Shown here: one piece after another, positions 1 through 8,036 of the stretch
How positions within the stretch are numbered: position 1 is the stretch's first letter
Layout of the letters: every line of letters begins with the position of its first letter
Origin: Dyadobacter sp. CY312
Lineage (GTDB): Bacteria > Bacteroidota > Bacteroidia > Cytophagales > Spirosomataceae
DNA length: 64,000 nt
Reading direction: 5' to 3'
Assembly: GCF_021390535.1 (NCBI RefSeq)
Contig: NZ_JAJUXG010000009.1
Coordinates: forward strand, 186,001-250,000
The notes under the pieces: generated by a model
What the model saw: the letters and a program-made list of their open reading frames with translations, nothing else
What the model was told of the DNA's origin: nothing
Databases searched by the model: none
Translations under genes and position numbers: made by a program

Positions 1-1
1 G

Positions 2-454
2 CTATCTGAGAAGTATCCGGATCTGAACGTTGTACTTACAGGTGGGGGAAGTCTGGGTGTTGCAGATCAGGAATTGCTGATGCGCTTGAAGTTAACACAG
101 CGTGTAAAGCACGTCAACGTTACAGATGCCCAACTCAATTATCTTTACCAGAACTCGGCTCTCTTTGTTTATCCCTCCCTGCACGAAGGTTTCGGCTTAC
201 CCATTTTAGAGGCTTTCAAAGCCCAGTGCCCTATTTTGCTAAGCGATACACCCTGTTTCAAAGAAATTGCCAGCGATGCGGCAGCGTATTTTTCGGCATA
301 CAGCGTAGAAGATATGACCTCACAAATTGAGCGTTTTATTGGAAATACTGAAAGGAGAAAACAACTCATAACCAAAGGGCTGGCACGATTAAGAGATTTC
401 CCTCTGGATGTATCAATTAAAAAAACGCTTGATCTCTACAAATCTCTATCCTGA
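2..454 (+). CDS. Glycosyltransferase family 4 (GT-B), 5' end outside window
   Basis: The reading frame is open from the first bases of the window, so only the C-terminal 150 residues are present. The stretch YPSLHEGFGLPILEAF carries the E-x7-E motif of the nucleotide-sugar-binding C-terminal Rossmann domain of GT4 retaining glycosyltransferases. The following residues (LSDTPCFKEIASDAA) also fit that family. It probably adds a sugar to a lipid-linked polysaccharide intermediate on the cytoplasmic side. Donor and acceptor cannot be read from the sequence. Its last 19 nt overlap the end of the convergent fucosyltransferase gene. The true start lies upstream of the window. Confidence 0.9.
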   Translation, partial: LSEKYPDLNVVLTGGGSLGVADQELLMRLKLTQRVKHVNVTDAQLNYLYQNSALFVYPSLHEGFGLPILEAFKAQCPILLSDTPCFKEIASDAAAYFSAYSVEDMTSQIERFIGNTERRKQLITKGLARLRDFPLDVSIKKTLDLYKSLS

Positions 455-1266
455 GTTGTGAGAACATCCCGCCAGGTAAAACGGTCGGTCATGATGCCCT
501 TCGGGTGTTCGCGACCGATCCGGAAACCAAACCAGTTTTTGGGAGCAATCACAAAATTCTTTTTAGGACAAAGATAGGCCGCCCACCACGCGAAGGTACT
601 GTTGGAAATAATGGCTACATCAGCATTCATGATCAGCTGAAAATCAATGATTTCAGAGTTCGATGAAAAGATAAAATTCTCCCTTTGTGGAAATTCTTTT
701 TTTACAAATTCCATATCGTCACTCACAAAGTAAACCCGGTAACCATCCAGATTTTCGATTGAGTGAAGCTGTCTTTTGAAATAATCTATCGGCAGCGAAA
801 TATCTCTTTTCCCATAAGCCAGATAATCGGTACGGCGAATGTGCACCACTATGGTTTTGTGATTCCTGAAAACCTCACCGAACTGCACCTCAAAAAGATC
901 CAGATATTGCTTTTTGATCTTCGGCAACACCTTTTCGGGCAATTGTTTTACATAAAAATCAGACTGGAAATAACCGTTGTAGATTGTAAAATTGGCAGGT
1001 GCGTGATCTTTTGGAGAGAAAAAATTTTGAATATAAATGTCCTTAAAACCAAAAACGCGTGGTACCGATCGTGCAAAAACAGAATACACCTTCGAGCTCA
1101 GTGTTAAGTTATGCCAGTTTCCCAGCTCGAAATACTTGCTTAGATAGGCGTGGTGCGGATTAGGGAAAAAATAGGTTTTACGGTTATCCCGCGATTTGAG
1201 ATAAAGCAAAAAAAAGTACTGAAATAATTGATTCCCGAGCCGTCCGTTAAATTTTACGCCTACCAT
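436..1266 (-). CDS. Alpha-1,2-fucosyltransferase family protein (GT11)
   Basis: This 276-residue protein opens with GRLGNQLFQY, typical of family GT11, and carries HIRRTDY near residue 145, the donor-binding HxRRxD motif of alpha-1,2- and alpha-1,6-fucosyltransferases. Later blocks (YFVSDDMEFVK, NSTFAWWAAYL) also match the family, which transfers fucose from GDP-fucose to galactose or a similar acceptor. Length is normal. It is the last gene of a leftward group with the flippase (6 nt upstream) and an unknown protein, so it probably decorates the repeat unit of a surface polysaccharide. Acceptor is unknown. Confidence 0.88.
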   Translation of the reverse strand: MVGVKFNGRLGNQLFQYFFLLYLKSRDNRKTYFFPNPHHAYLSKYFELGNWHNLTLSSKVYSVFARSVPRVFGFKDIYIQNFFSPKDHAPANFTIYNGYFQSDFYVKQLPEKVLPKIKKQYLDLFEVQFGEVFRNHKTIVVHIRRTDYLAYGKRDISLPIDYFKRQLHSIENLDGYRVYFVSDDMEFVKKEFPQRENFIFSSNSEIIDFQLIMNADVAIISNSTFAWWAAYLCPKKNFVIAPKNWFGFRIGREHPKGIMTDRFTWRDVLTTQDRDL

Positions 1267-1272
1267 ACACGA

Positions 1273-2643
1273 TTATATTTTTGAATGATCGCCCCGTCCC
1301 ATTTTCCTGTTCCAAACCGGTAAAATGTATTTTTCCAGAAATTCAGGATAAAATCGAAACATATAAATGATTGTGTTCCACAAACTCACGTCTACTTCCT
1401 TTTTCAGGATGATCTGCGCTACAATGAAACCCAGCACATTGGAGATCAATGTTGCATAAGCTGCTCCCATTACGCCGTATTGCACAATCAGTAAATAGTT
1501 GAGACCCAGGTTAACGACCGTCGTTCCGACCACAACCAGAAAAGTCACCCTTGTCTTTCCTATTGAGTCCAGGATCGTTCCGAACTGTCTGCCGTATGGA
1601 ATTAACAGGCAATAGAGCAACGTAACGTGGAGCAATGGAATGGAGTCGGCATACTTTTCACCTGCGATGAAATGGATCACATATTCGGAGAAGGCATACA
1701 GGAATAACACACCGGGAAGCACAAGCGCAAGCGTAGTACCGACCGATTTTTCGTACAAATATTTCACGGCGCTTTTCCCCTCCTCCTCCATCCGACGCGA
1801 ACTTTGCGGAAAAACAACCACCGCGATCGCGTTGCCTGGAATGTCGATCAGATTCGTAATTCTTACAGCAATATTAAAAGCCCCCGATGCAGCCGGCGAA
1901 AGCAATGCGCCAAGCATCATCTGGTCCACCGTTCCGGATAAAAGCGAGCTGACTGAAGTACCGAACGAATACTTGCCATAACCAAAAAGTTTGGTCAGCC
2001 ATGGACGACTTACGGAAAAAGTTAGTTTGAAATTGTGTTTTACAAAACCGTAAGCCACCACTGTACTCAACACCACACTCACCAATTGAACCCACACCAA
2101 ATAGACCAGCTTCACCTGAAAATCGACCAGGTAACAAACCAGCACAAACCCGAAAAAGGAGGACTGGCGGATGAGGTTGTTTATGAAAATCCCGTTGAAT
2201 TTCAAATTTGCCTGTTCTACTGCATTGAATTGTGTGAGTATACCGGAACAGGTGAAAACCAATACATATAGGTACAATAAGTTAATCAGTTGCGGCGATT
2301 CCCAAATCGTACTCAGATACGGAGCAAAAGCGACAATAATTCCGATACACGCCAGCGTAATAACGGCACTGATCGCCGTGGATGCGGAAATGATGACGGA
2401 GTGCTCCGACTTATCAGCAGCCGACAAATATTTTACCAGCGCATTCTGAATAAGTCCGCTTCGGATTGCTTCCAGAATGGTAGTAGCTGACATAAAGAGC
2501 GTCCAGACGCCAAAATCCTGCTTGCTCAGTACACGAACAAGAATGTAGAAACCAGCAAATCCAAAAAATACACCCGAGAAATTCTGAAGTATATTAATGA
2601 ACCCCGACTTTATCCAGTAATTATTTTTTGTTTTAGTTTCCAT
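1273..2643 (-). CDS. Polysaccharide flippase, MOP/Wzx family
   Basis: A 456-residue integral membrane protein with about 12-14 hydrophobic segments. The N-terminal block FAGFYILVRVLSKQDFGVW is characteristic of polysaccharide-synthesis flippases of the MOP superfamily, as is the central VVVFPQSSR region. Wzx-type proteins move undecaprenyl-linked repeat units across the inner membrane. The short C-terminal cytoplasmic tail is basic. It lies 6 nt upstream of the fucosyltransferase and 12 nt downstream of the unknown gene at 2656-3594, suggesting one transcript. It is the only flippase in the window, so it may also serve the operon ending at 6409. Confidence 0.87.
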   Translation of the reverse strand: METKTKNNYWIKSGFINILQNFSGVFFGFAGFYILVRVLSKQDFGVWTLFMSATTILEAIRSGLIQNALVKYLSAADKSEHSVIISASTAISAVITLACIGIIVAFAPYLSTIWESPQLINLLYLYVLVFTCSGILTQFNAVEQANLKFNGIFINNLIRQSSFFGFVLVCYLVDFQVKLVYLVWVQLVSVVLSTVVAYGFVKHNFKLTFSVSRPWLTKLFGYGKYSFGTSVSSLLSGTVDQMMLGALLSPAASGAFNIAVRITNLIDIPGNAIAVVVFPQSSRRMEEEGKSAVKYLYEKSVGTTLALVLPGVLFLYAFSEYVIHFIAGEKYADSIPLLHVTLLYCLLIPYGRQFGTILDSIGKTRVTFLVVVGTTVVNLGLNYLLIVQYGVMGAAYATLISNVLGFIVAQIILKKEVDVSLWNTIIYMFRFYPEFLEKYILPVWNRKMGRGDHSKI

Positions 2644-2655
2644 GCCTGTACCGGA

Positions 2656-3594
2656 TCATTCGAAGTGTGTACCGATATAGCCTTTCACTTCTTCGTCCGT
2701 TTTTGCATGCAGAATGGTTGCCCCAGAAAACTTTGGGTATAACTTTTCAAAACATTTAAAATGATGCTCTGGTCCTTTTTTAGAAAGAATAAGGTTTGTA
2801 CCACCGAAATAACTGGCCAATGCAGCTGTACCGCCATGAATGGAAATAAACCTGGAAGCGTTGGCATAAACCATCATCTGTAAATGATTGAAATTTCGTG
2901 CACCCGCTTTGTTCTCGGCAAATAAATCCTCCATCAGGATCACTTCCGGGTGTTCCTTTTGCAACCAGCCAAACTCATCCATGTCATAAATATCACTGTT
3001 GTCCATTGTGATATTCTGCGGTCTGGGGCGGTTGTATATGATCGTAAATTTATCTTTTAGCCTGCCCAGCATGTATGCAAGTAGTTCGATGCTGTAAAAA
3101 CTTACAGGCGGACCGTCCCACTCCATGTTGTAACGGTTTGCAATAATAAGAATGGGCTTTTCATAGGTATAAATGTCGTTACTGTATTGTGCTTTAAGAG
3201 GAACAGGCAACCATTTATCCATGTCGTAATTCTGGCTGTACAGGATTCGCGGCATTTCAAAATTGTAGTTCCCGTCATTGGTTCTCGTCTGGAAATCTTC
3301 CTGATGGTCTTCTGAGAAAAAATACATTTCCCTGGTGTACTTCGAAGAACGTGTACTTTTCAACGTTCCATTTTTGTGGTGCCAGTAAGCAAAAGGAAGC
3401 GCAAATTGTAATTCGGGAGCAAATTCACCCTGGAATGAAAGTTCTTTATAACGAGGCTTGAAAAGGTAATCTTTCAGAAGATACTTCAACTGTCTGAGCT
3501 GACATCTATATGTGTGCCGGTAATAATATCTGACGTCAATAGGCAACTGCCCGTATCGGATTCTGATTAACAGGCTCAGGAATTTATTTAACAT
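2656..3594 (-). CDS. Uncharacterised protein of polysaccharide locus, possibly glycosyltransferase-like
   Basis: I do not recognise this 312-residue protein with certainty. It has no signal peptide or membrane segment. The N-terminal 90 residues are rich in Arg and Tyr (IRYGQLPIDVRYYYRHTYR). The C-terminal half has an alternating strand/helix pattern ending in SRFISIHGGTAALASYFGG, which resembles the HGxGL-type acceptor-side motif of GT61-like enzymes and some fucosyltransferases. It is first in the leftward group with the flippase and fucosyltransferase, so a sugar-transfer role is plausible but inferred only from context and this weak motif. Confidence 0.75.
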   Translation of the reverse strand: MLNKFLSLLIRIRYGQLPIDVRYYYRHTYRCQLRQLKYLLKDYLFKPRYKELSFQGEFAPELQFALPFAYWHHKNGTLKSTRSSKYTREMYFFSEDHQEDFQTRTNDGNYNFEMPRILYSQNYDMDKWLPVPLKAQYSNDIYTYEKPILIIANRYNMEWDGPPVSFYSIELLAYMLGRLKDKFTIIYNRPRPQNITMDNSDIYDMDEFGWLQKEHPEVILMEDLFAENKAGARNFNHLQMMVYANASRFISIHGGTAALASYFGGTNLILSKKGPEHHFKCFEKLYPKFSGATILHAKTDEEVKGYIGTHFE

Positions 3595-3706
3595 ATAGAG
3601 GTCGTTGAGTATTTGGTTTCACATCTCGGCAGCCATCCCCTGAGGAATCGGCAAGTGCGAGAGGTAAATCCAAGTCACAAATTCAAAAGTAGAATTAATT
3701 TTCACA

Positions 3707-3737
3707 CAAAATTACCCAAAGATGCTAATTGTAGCAA
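3707..3737 (-). promoter_or_regulatory. Predicted Bacteroidota-type promoter for the flippase/fucosyltransferase group
   Basis: Read on the minus strand, TTG (3737-3735) is followed after 20 nt by TAATTTTG (3714-3707), a perfect match to the TANNTTTG -7 element. It would give a leader of roughly 110 nt before the gene starting at 3594. It stands next to an oppositely oriented promoter at 3750-3783. Confidence 0.45.
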
Positions 3738-3749
3738 TATTTCTATTTT

Positions 3750-3783
3750 TTTGTCTTGTTATTACCAATAAAATTTAACTTTG
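3750..3783 (+). promoter_or_regulatory. Predicted Bacteroidota-type promoter for the three-glycosyltransferase operon
   Basis: TTTG at 3750-3753 (alternatively CTTG ending at 3758) precedes a perfect TANNTTTG element, TAACTTTG, at 3776-3783; spacing is 22 or 17 nt. Both fit the Bacteroides/Flavobacterium primary sigma consensus. The gene at 3835 starts about 50 nt downstream. Confidence 0.5.
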
Positions 3784-3834
3784 GGAAGAAATGCAGATTT
3801 CTCGATTTTACTCAACAACCCCCTTTAAATAAAT

Positions 3835-4698
3835 ATGTCTCTTTTTGGTCTTCCTGAATGGGTTAGGTCTCATTTGTATGAACATAAAAACTATACAGAC
3901 CTTAGCTTCACTGAAATAGAGTCCATTAAGAAACGGATCAGTATTTTTAAGAATCCTGACCCCGAGGTCTCCATCGTTATTCCGGTTTGGAACGAGCAGG
4001 ACAGCATATTCAGAACACTTTCTTCCCTATCTGCCAACATCACCGATTATAAAGTTGAGCTCATCGTCATCAACAATAATTCCTCCGACAAATCTCAGGA
4101 AGTACTGGATGAGCTTGGTGTAATCAGCTATTTCCAGCCGGATCAGGGCATTCATTATGCCAGACAAATGGGTTTGGAAAAAGCCAAAGGGACCTATCAC
4201 CTTTGCGCGGATGCCGACACGGTGTACCCACCAAAATGGATTGACCTGATGGTTGCACCTATGAGGAATAACGAGGGTGTGACAGGAGTGCATGGCAGAT
4301 ATTCATTCATCCCACCCAATGGAAACGGAAGGTTCGGGCTTTGGTTTTATGAACTTCTGACAGCCGGCATAATCAGAATACGACAACGCAAACGCCAGTA
4401 TCTTAACGTGTATGGCTTCAATATGGGATTAATTACCAGAATCGGACTGGAAACGGGAGGCTTCAAAACCATCACCAAACGCCAGTATGCAAACATGGTT
4501 GGCAGCGATTTCGTGAACGACTCCGAGGATGGGCGTATGGCAAGAAACCTGCTGACAAGAGGACGTATAGCGCTGGTTACTGACTCAAAAGCCAGGGTTT
4601 TCACATCGGCCAGGCGACTTATGGACGACGGCAGCATCTTGAAAGCTTTCATGAACAGGGTAAAAGTTCAGTTAAGAATTTTTAGAGAATTTACCTGA
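3835..4698 (+). CDS. Glycosyltransferase family 2 (GT-A)
   Basis: This 287-residue protein has a GT2 catalytic domain starting near residue 45: VSIVIPVWNEQDSI, then VINNNSSD for the nucleotide site and CADADTVYP carrying the DxD metal/nucleotide-sugar motif. A preceding 40-residue N-terminal segment is not part of the core. A late NDSED block may hold the catalytic base. No clear membrane segment is seen. It is the first of three same-strand glycosyltransferase genes, downstream of a good promoter. It probably adds one residue of the surface polysaccharide; the sugar is unknown. Confidence 0.88.
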   Translation: MSLFGLPEWVRSHLYEHKNYTDLSFTEIESIKKRISIFKNPDPEVSIVIPVWNEQDSIFRTLSSLSANITDYKVELIVINNNSSDKSQEVLDELGVISYFQPDQGIHYARQMGLEKAKGTYHLCADADTVYPPKWIDLMVAPMRNNEGVTGVHGRYSFIPPNGNGRFGLWFYELLTAGIIRIRQRKRQYLNVYGFNMGLITRIGLETGGFKTITKRQYANMVGSDFVNDSEDGRMARNLLTRGRIALVTDSKARVFTSARRLMDDGSILKAFMNRVKVQLRIFREFT

Positions 4699-4760
4699 TC
4701 TTCAGTCGCGTTCCCAAATCAAAAAAATACTACTCAGGTTTCACAGAAACAACTCAACTT

Positions 4761-5651
4761 ATGACTTCACAGGATACCATTAAAATTGTTGTAGCAAGTA
4801 ACAATCATTACGCGCTACTCATCGCAGCTCTGATCAAATCTATTGAAGTCAATCACAAGTCGGGAGAAAAAATTGACCTGTATATAATCGATGACGGTAT
4901 TTCAAAAGCGAACCAGGAAAAGATCCGTGCTTCTGCAAGTGCCGAAATGGTGCGTATGTTCTGGTTCAAAACGAATGAAGCCGTACCTGCAAATGTGACA
5001 ATACCAAATGACAAATCGGCTTTCCCGATCACAACTTACCTGCGTCTGTTTGCCCCGCATATACTGCCAAAAGGAACAAAAAAATACATTTACCTCGATG
5101 TAGATATGATTGTATTGGAAGACATTTCGAAACTATGGAATGTGGATCTGAAAGGAAATATCATCGCCGGTGTACAGGATCTGTGTGAAACCGCAGGCAG
5201 CGAATGGGGCGGGATACCAAACTACAAAGAACTTGGGATTGCTCCGGAAACCTTGTATTTCAACGCAGGAATGATGGTGGTGGACCAGGAAAAATGGGAG
5301 AACGCAGATATAAGTAATAAAGTGATCAAATGTATTCACGACAATATGAAGTCGGTAAACTTTCCTGATCAGTACGGGCTCAATGTAGTACTTGCCAACA
5401 AGTGGCAGCCTCTCGATAAACGCTGGAATAACTTTGCCATCGTCGATACCGAAAATCCGTTTTTGATACATTACCTCGACATCAAACCATTTTTCAAAAC
5501 CTATAATGGTCTGCCAAAATATCAGGAAGTGTTCTATAAATACCTACGCCAAACGCCCTGGAAGGATCACACACCTATTTCAGGCAATGTCCGTATTATG
5601 AAAAAGGCGATCAGCAAGATTAAAAAAATTCTTATTTCCATTACCCGATAA
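4761..5651 (+). CDS. Glycosyltransferase family 8
   Basis: A 296-residue protein with the GT8 arrangement: an N-terminal strand IKIVVASNNHYALLIAALIKSI, the DxD motif in YIYLDVDMIVLEDI near residue 115, and YFNAGMMVVDQEKW near residue 170, the typical acceptor-side motif. GT8 members are retaining galactosyl- or glucosyltransferases of LPS core and related glycans. It starts 62 nt after the GT2 gene and is followed 6 nt later by another GT2 gene, so the three are probably cotranscribed. Donor is not predictable here. Confidence 0.88.
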   Translation: MTSQDTIKIVVASNNHYALLIAALIKSIEVNHKSGEKIDLYIIDDGISKANQEKIRASASAEMVRMFWFKTNEAVPANVTIPNDKSAFPITTYLRLFAPHILPKGTKKYIYLDVDMIVLEDISKLWNVDLKGNIIAGVQDLCETAGSEWGGIPNYKELGIAPETLYFNAGMMVVDQEKWENADISNKVIKCIHDNMKSVNFPDQYGLNVVLANKWQPLDKRWNNFAIVDTENPFLIHYLDIKPFFKTYNGLPKYQEVFYKYLRQTPWKDHTPISGNVRIMKKAISKIKKILISITR

Positions 5652-5657
5652 CCCGGC

Positions 5658-6416
5658 ATGTTCAATTTTCCTGACGTAACACTTCTTATCACCCACTATA
5701 ACAGAAGCACATCTCTGGAAAGACTTTTAGAGGCTTTTTCAGCGCTCGGTTGCAATTTTGGTGACATCGTAGTATCCGATGACGGCAGCAAACCCGAGCA
5801 TGTCAGCTACATTAAAAGCCTGAACCAAAAATTCCGTTTCACACTGGTAACCACGCCAGTTAACAAAGGACTTGGAAATAATATCAACAAAGGGCAGGAT
5901 GCTGTAAAGACGGACTACACGCTTTACGTGCAGGAAGATTTTGTTCCAGAAAAAATATTTCCGGTTCATTTTCAACGAGCTCTGAGCTTTATGAATGAGC
6001 GGCAGGAACTGGACATGGTGCGCTTTTATGCTTATTTCAAATATCCGCATTTAAAACCTGTTGGAGACGGATTCTCCGAAATGGAGTTCAAACTGACGAA
6101 TCCAGGCTATAAGAAATTCTACTTTTACAGCGATCACCCGCATTTAAGAAGAACGACCTTTTTTCAGAAATTTGGTAGATACAGAGAAGGAATAAAGGTG
6201 GAAGCAACCGAATATGAGATGATGATGTCGGTCATTAAGAAAAAAGGTAAATCACTATTTTTCGAAGAGTTCACATCTCTTTTTGAACAAAAAAACTCGG
6301 AAGATGAGCCCAGTACGGTACGCAGGAATATCTGGCGGGAAAGCAATAATCCTATATTAACCGGTCTCCGGCATTTGTACAGACATCTTAAATTCAATTA
6401 TAATTACCTTAGATAA
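5658..6416 (+). CDS. Glycosyltransferase family 2
   Basis: A 252-residue GT-A protein. The start TLLITHYNRSTSLERLL and VVSDDGSKP give the nucleotide-binding half; YVQEDFVP takes the place of the usual DxD block (QED). It is shorter than many GT2 enzymes and has no membrane segment. It is the last of the rightward glycosyltransferase trio and its final 8 nt overlap the 3' end of the convergent O-antigen polymerase/ligase gene. It likely assembles the same glycan; the sugar is unknown. Confidence 0.85.
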   Translation: MFNFPDVTLLITHYNRSTSLERLLEAFSALGCNFGDIVVSDDGSKPEHVSYIKSLNQKFRFTLVTTPVNKGLGNNINKGQDAVKTDYTLYVQEDFVPEKIFPVHFQRALSFMNERQELDMVRFYAYFKYPHLKPVGDGFSEMEFKLTNPGYKKFYFYSDHPHLRRTTFFQKFGRYREGIKVEATEYEMMMSVIKKKGKSLFFEEFTSLFEQKNSEDEPSTVRRNIWRESNNPILTGLRHLYRHLKFNYNYLR

Positions 6417-7875
6417 TTTTACCTTTCCGATCTTCCTTGTCCAACTTGTAGGTGATTTGAATAATCGCAATTGCAAGATAAAAAAGGATATTATTGGGAT
6501 ATTGTACCAAGGCTTCCTGTGGAAAGTTGCCAACATTAAGAGCGAAAATTACGAGGGTCATTGCTAAACAATACATCCTCAGCTCCGGATTTCGTATCCT
6601 GTAAAAATTTTCGATACCCGATTTGAGGACAACGAACATGAGGCAGCAAAAGATGAACAATCCGATCCAGCCCATTTCCGCGGCTACACGCATGTAACCA
6701 CTATCCGGTGGGAAATTGGCAAGAAATGAATGCGGCGCAAAACGAACGCCCCACATCCCAGTGGCTCCCAGTCCGCCTCCCATTGGATGCGACAAAATGT
6801 ATGGCTGAATCCGTTTCTGATTTTGTTTCCGAACATTGTAAGAAGCATCTTCCGACGGTCTGAAAGCGCTTTGAAAACGAACTAATGAAGGATTCGACGT
6901 CGGCATAAAGATCATCACAATAATCAGAAATGCTGCTATGGCAGAAAACACCATGATGCGTTTACTAAAATGCAGTACCGCAAATAACACCAATGTTGCC
7001 GGTACGAGAACATAAGCGCCACGCGTTCCTGAAAAAAGCATGGCATTGAGCATGAGCAGACAAAAAATTCCAAGAGCTATCTTTTTGCCTTTTCCCAAAG
7101 GACCGGCGATGAGCGCCATGCACACCAGGGCGGTTATCACCATGTTATACGAAAACTCGACAGGATCAGAAAAAATAGAATATTTACGCCAGTGCCCGTC
7201 GATAAACATAAGGCTTACTGACAAAGGATCGCTTTGCATGTCGGCCAGCTCATTGGCTGCAATACCGATATACTCTTGCTTGTAAGCGTACAGCATCGCC
7301 ACAAATGAAAGGAACAGCCACATTTTCATGACGATTCTAATCGATTGTACCGAACGTATCTGATTGGCAAAAACGAAGTAAATTAATGTGAGGACGGCAA
7401 TTGTCCGTACCGTATAAACCCAAGCCAGACGCGATTCTGCCCAGGGATTGATCACTTCCAGCAAGTTGTAGCCTATCCATATCAACAACATTGTGGCAAC
7501 CGGACCTTTAAAAACAGACCAGTCGGGATATTTTTTTTGTCCTATAAAAAAACCGAGCAGCAACAAGAACTGCATGCCGTCCAAAACCGTCCCCATCGGA
7601 TAATTGGGACCGAAACGGATGATAAAAAACAGCCCGAAAGCCATTGCCATCAAACAGCAGATTCCAAATACCGGAAAGGCCACCATCCCATACACAACAG
7701 GAATGCCGATCATAGTAATCAGGATCATTAAACCCGCTACTAATCCGCCTTTTACTGTAACTACCCCAAGCAACGCTCCTGCCAGTAAAAGCAACAGAAT
7801 CCCGACAGGGGTTTTGAAAAAGACCACGAACGACCTGTTTCCTTTTGTTAAGCCTATGTCGGAGCGTAATTTCAA
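6409..7875 (-). CDS. O-antigen ligase/polymerase family membrane protein (Wzy/WaaL-like)
   Basis: About 488 residues with 11-12 membrane segments. The periplasmic loop around HPMGGGLGATGMWG and HSFLANFPPDSGYMRVAAEMGWIG fits the Wzy_C/WaaL signature (HN-type histidine, then a conserved ExGxxG helix). Such proteins polymerise lipid-linked repeat units or ligate glycan to lipid A. No other polymerase is in the locus, so polymerase is my preference. The first in-frame start is TTG at 7875; no ATG occurs upstream in frame. It sits 17 nt after the 47-residue gene and is the last gene of the export operon. Confidence 0.86.
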   Translation of the reverse strand: MKLRSDIGLTKGNRSFVVFFKTPVGILLLLLAGALLGVVTVKGGLVAGLMILITMIGIPVVYGMVAFPVFGICCLMAMAFGLFFIIRFGPNYPMGTVLDGMQFLLLLGFFIGQKKYPDWSVFKGPVATMLLIWIGYNLLEVINPWAESRLAWVYTVRTIAVLTLIYFVFANQIRSVQSIRIVMKMWLFLSFVAMLYAYKQEYIGIAANELADMQSDPLSVSLMFIDGHWRKYSIFSDPVEFSYNMVITALVCMALIAGPLGKGKKIALGIFCLLMLNAMLFSGTRGAYVLVPATLVLFAVLHFSKRIMVFSAIAAFLIIVMIFMPTSNPSLVRFQSAFRPSEDASYNVRKQNQKRIQPYILSHPMGGGLGATGMWGVRFAPHSFLANFPPDSGYMRVAAEMGWIGLFIFCCLMFVVLKSGIENFYRIRNPELRMYCLAMTLVIFALNVGNFPQEALVQYPNNILFYLAIAIIQITYKLDKEDRKGKII

Positions 7876-7892
7876 ATTTTGAGTAGCTGAAA

Positions 7893-8036
7893 CTAGAAAA
7901 ATAAGATCTTGAAAAAGAAAAAGAAAACACTGACAAATGCCACGATTAAAGCAACAATGCGTGTGACGGACTGAATTTTAGTGAGTTCAGGTTCATCGCT
8001 GTCTTCTCTGTTTTTTTTATCCGGGAAAACCCTCAT
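7893..8036 (-). CDS. Small single-pass membrane protein, 47 residues, unknown function
   Basis: A short frame begins with ATG at 8036-8034, overlapping the TGA stop of the preceding glycosyltransferase (ATGA, 4 nt). It ends with TAG at 7895-7893, 17 nt before the polymerase gene. The product starts with a charged segment (MRVFPDKKNREDSDEPE, residues 1-17) and ends with a hydrophobic helix (about residues 25-47, very Phe-rich). It fills an otherwise unexplained gap exactly and keeps the tight operon spacing, which argues for a real gene. Function is not recognised; an accessory subunit of the neighbouring membrane enzymes is an inference. Confidence 0.6.
   Translation of the reverse strand: MRVFPDKKNREDSDEPELTKIQSVTRIVALIVAFVSVFFFFFKILFF

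Noticed and set aside
7508..7936. Leftward 142-residue frame across the polymerase gene start
   Set aside because: Its translation is out of frame with the membrane protein and lacks the expected hydrophobic pattern; the 47-residue gene explains the upstream part.
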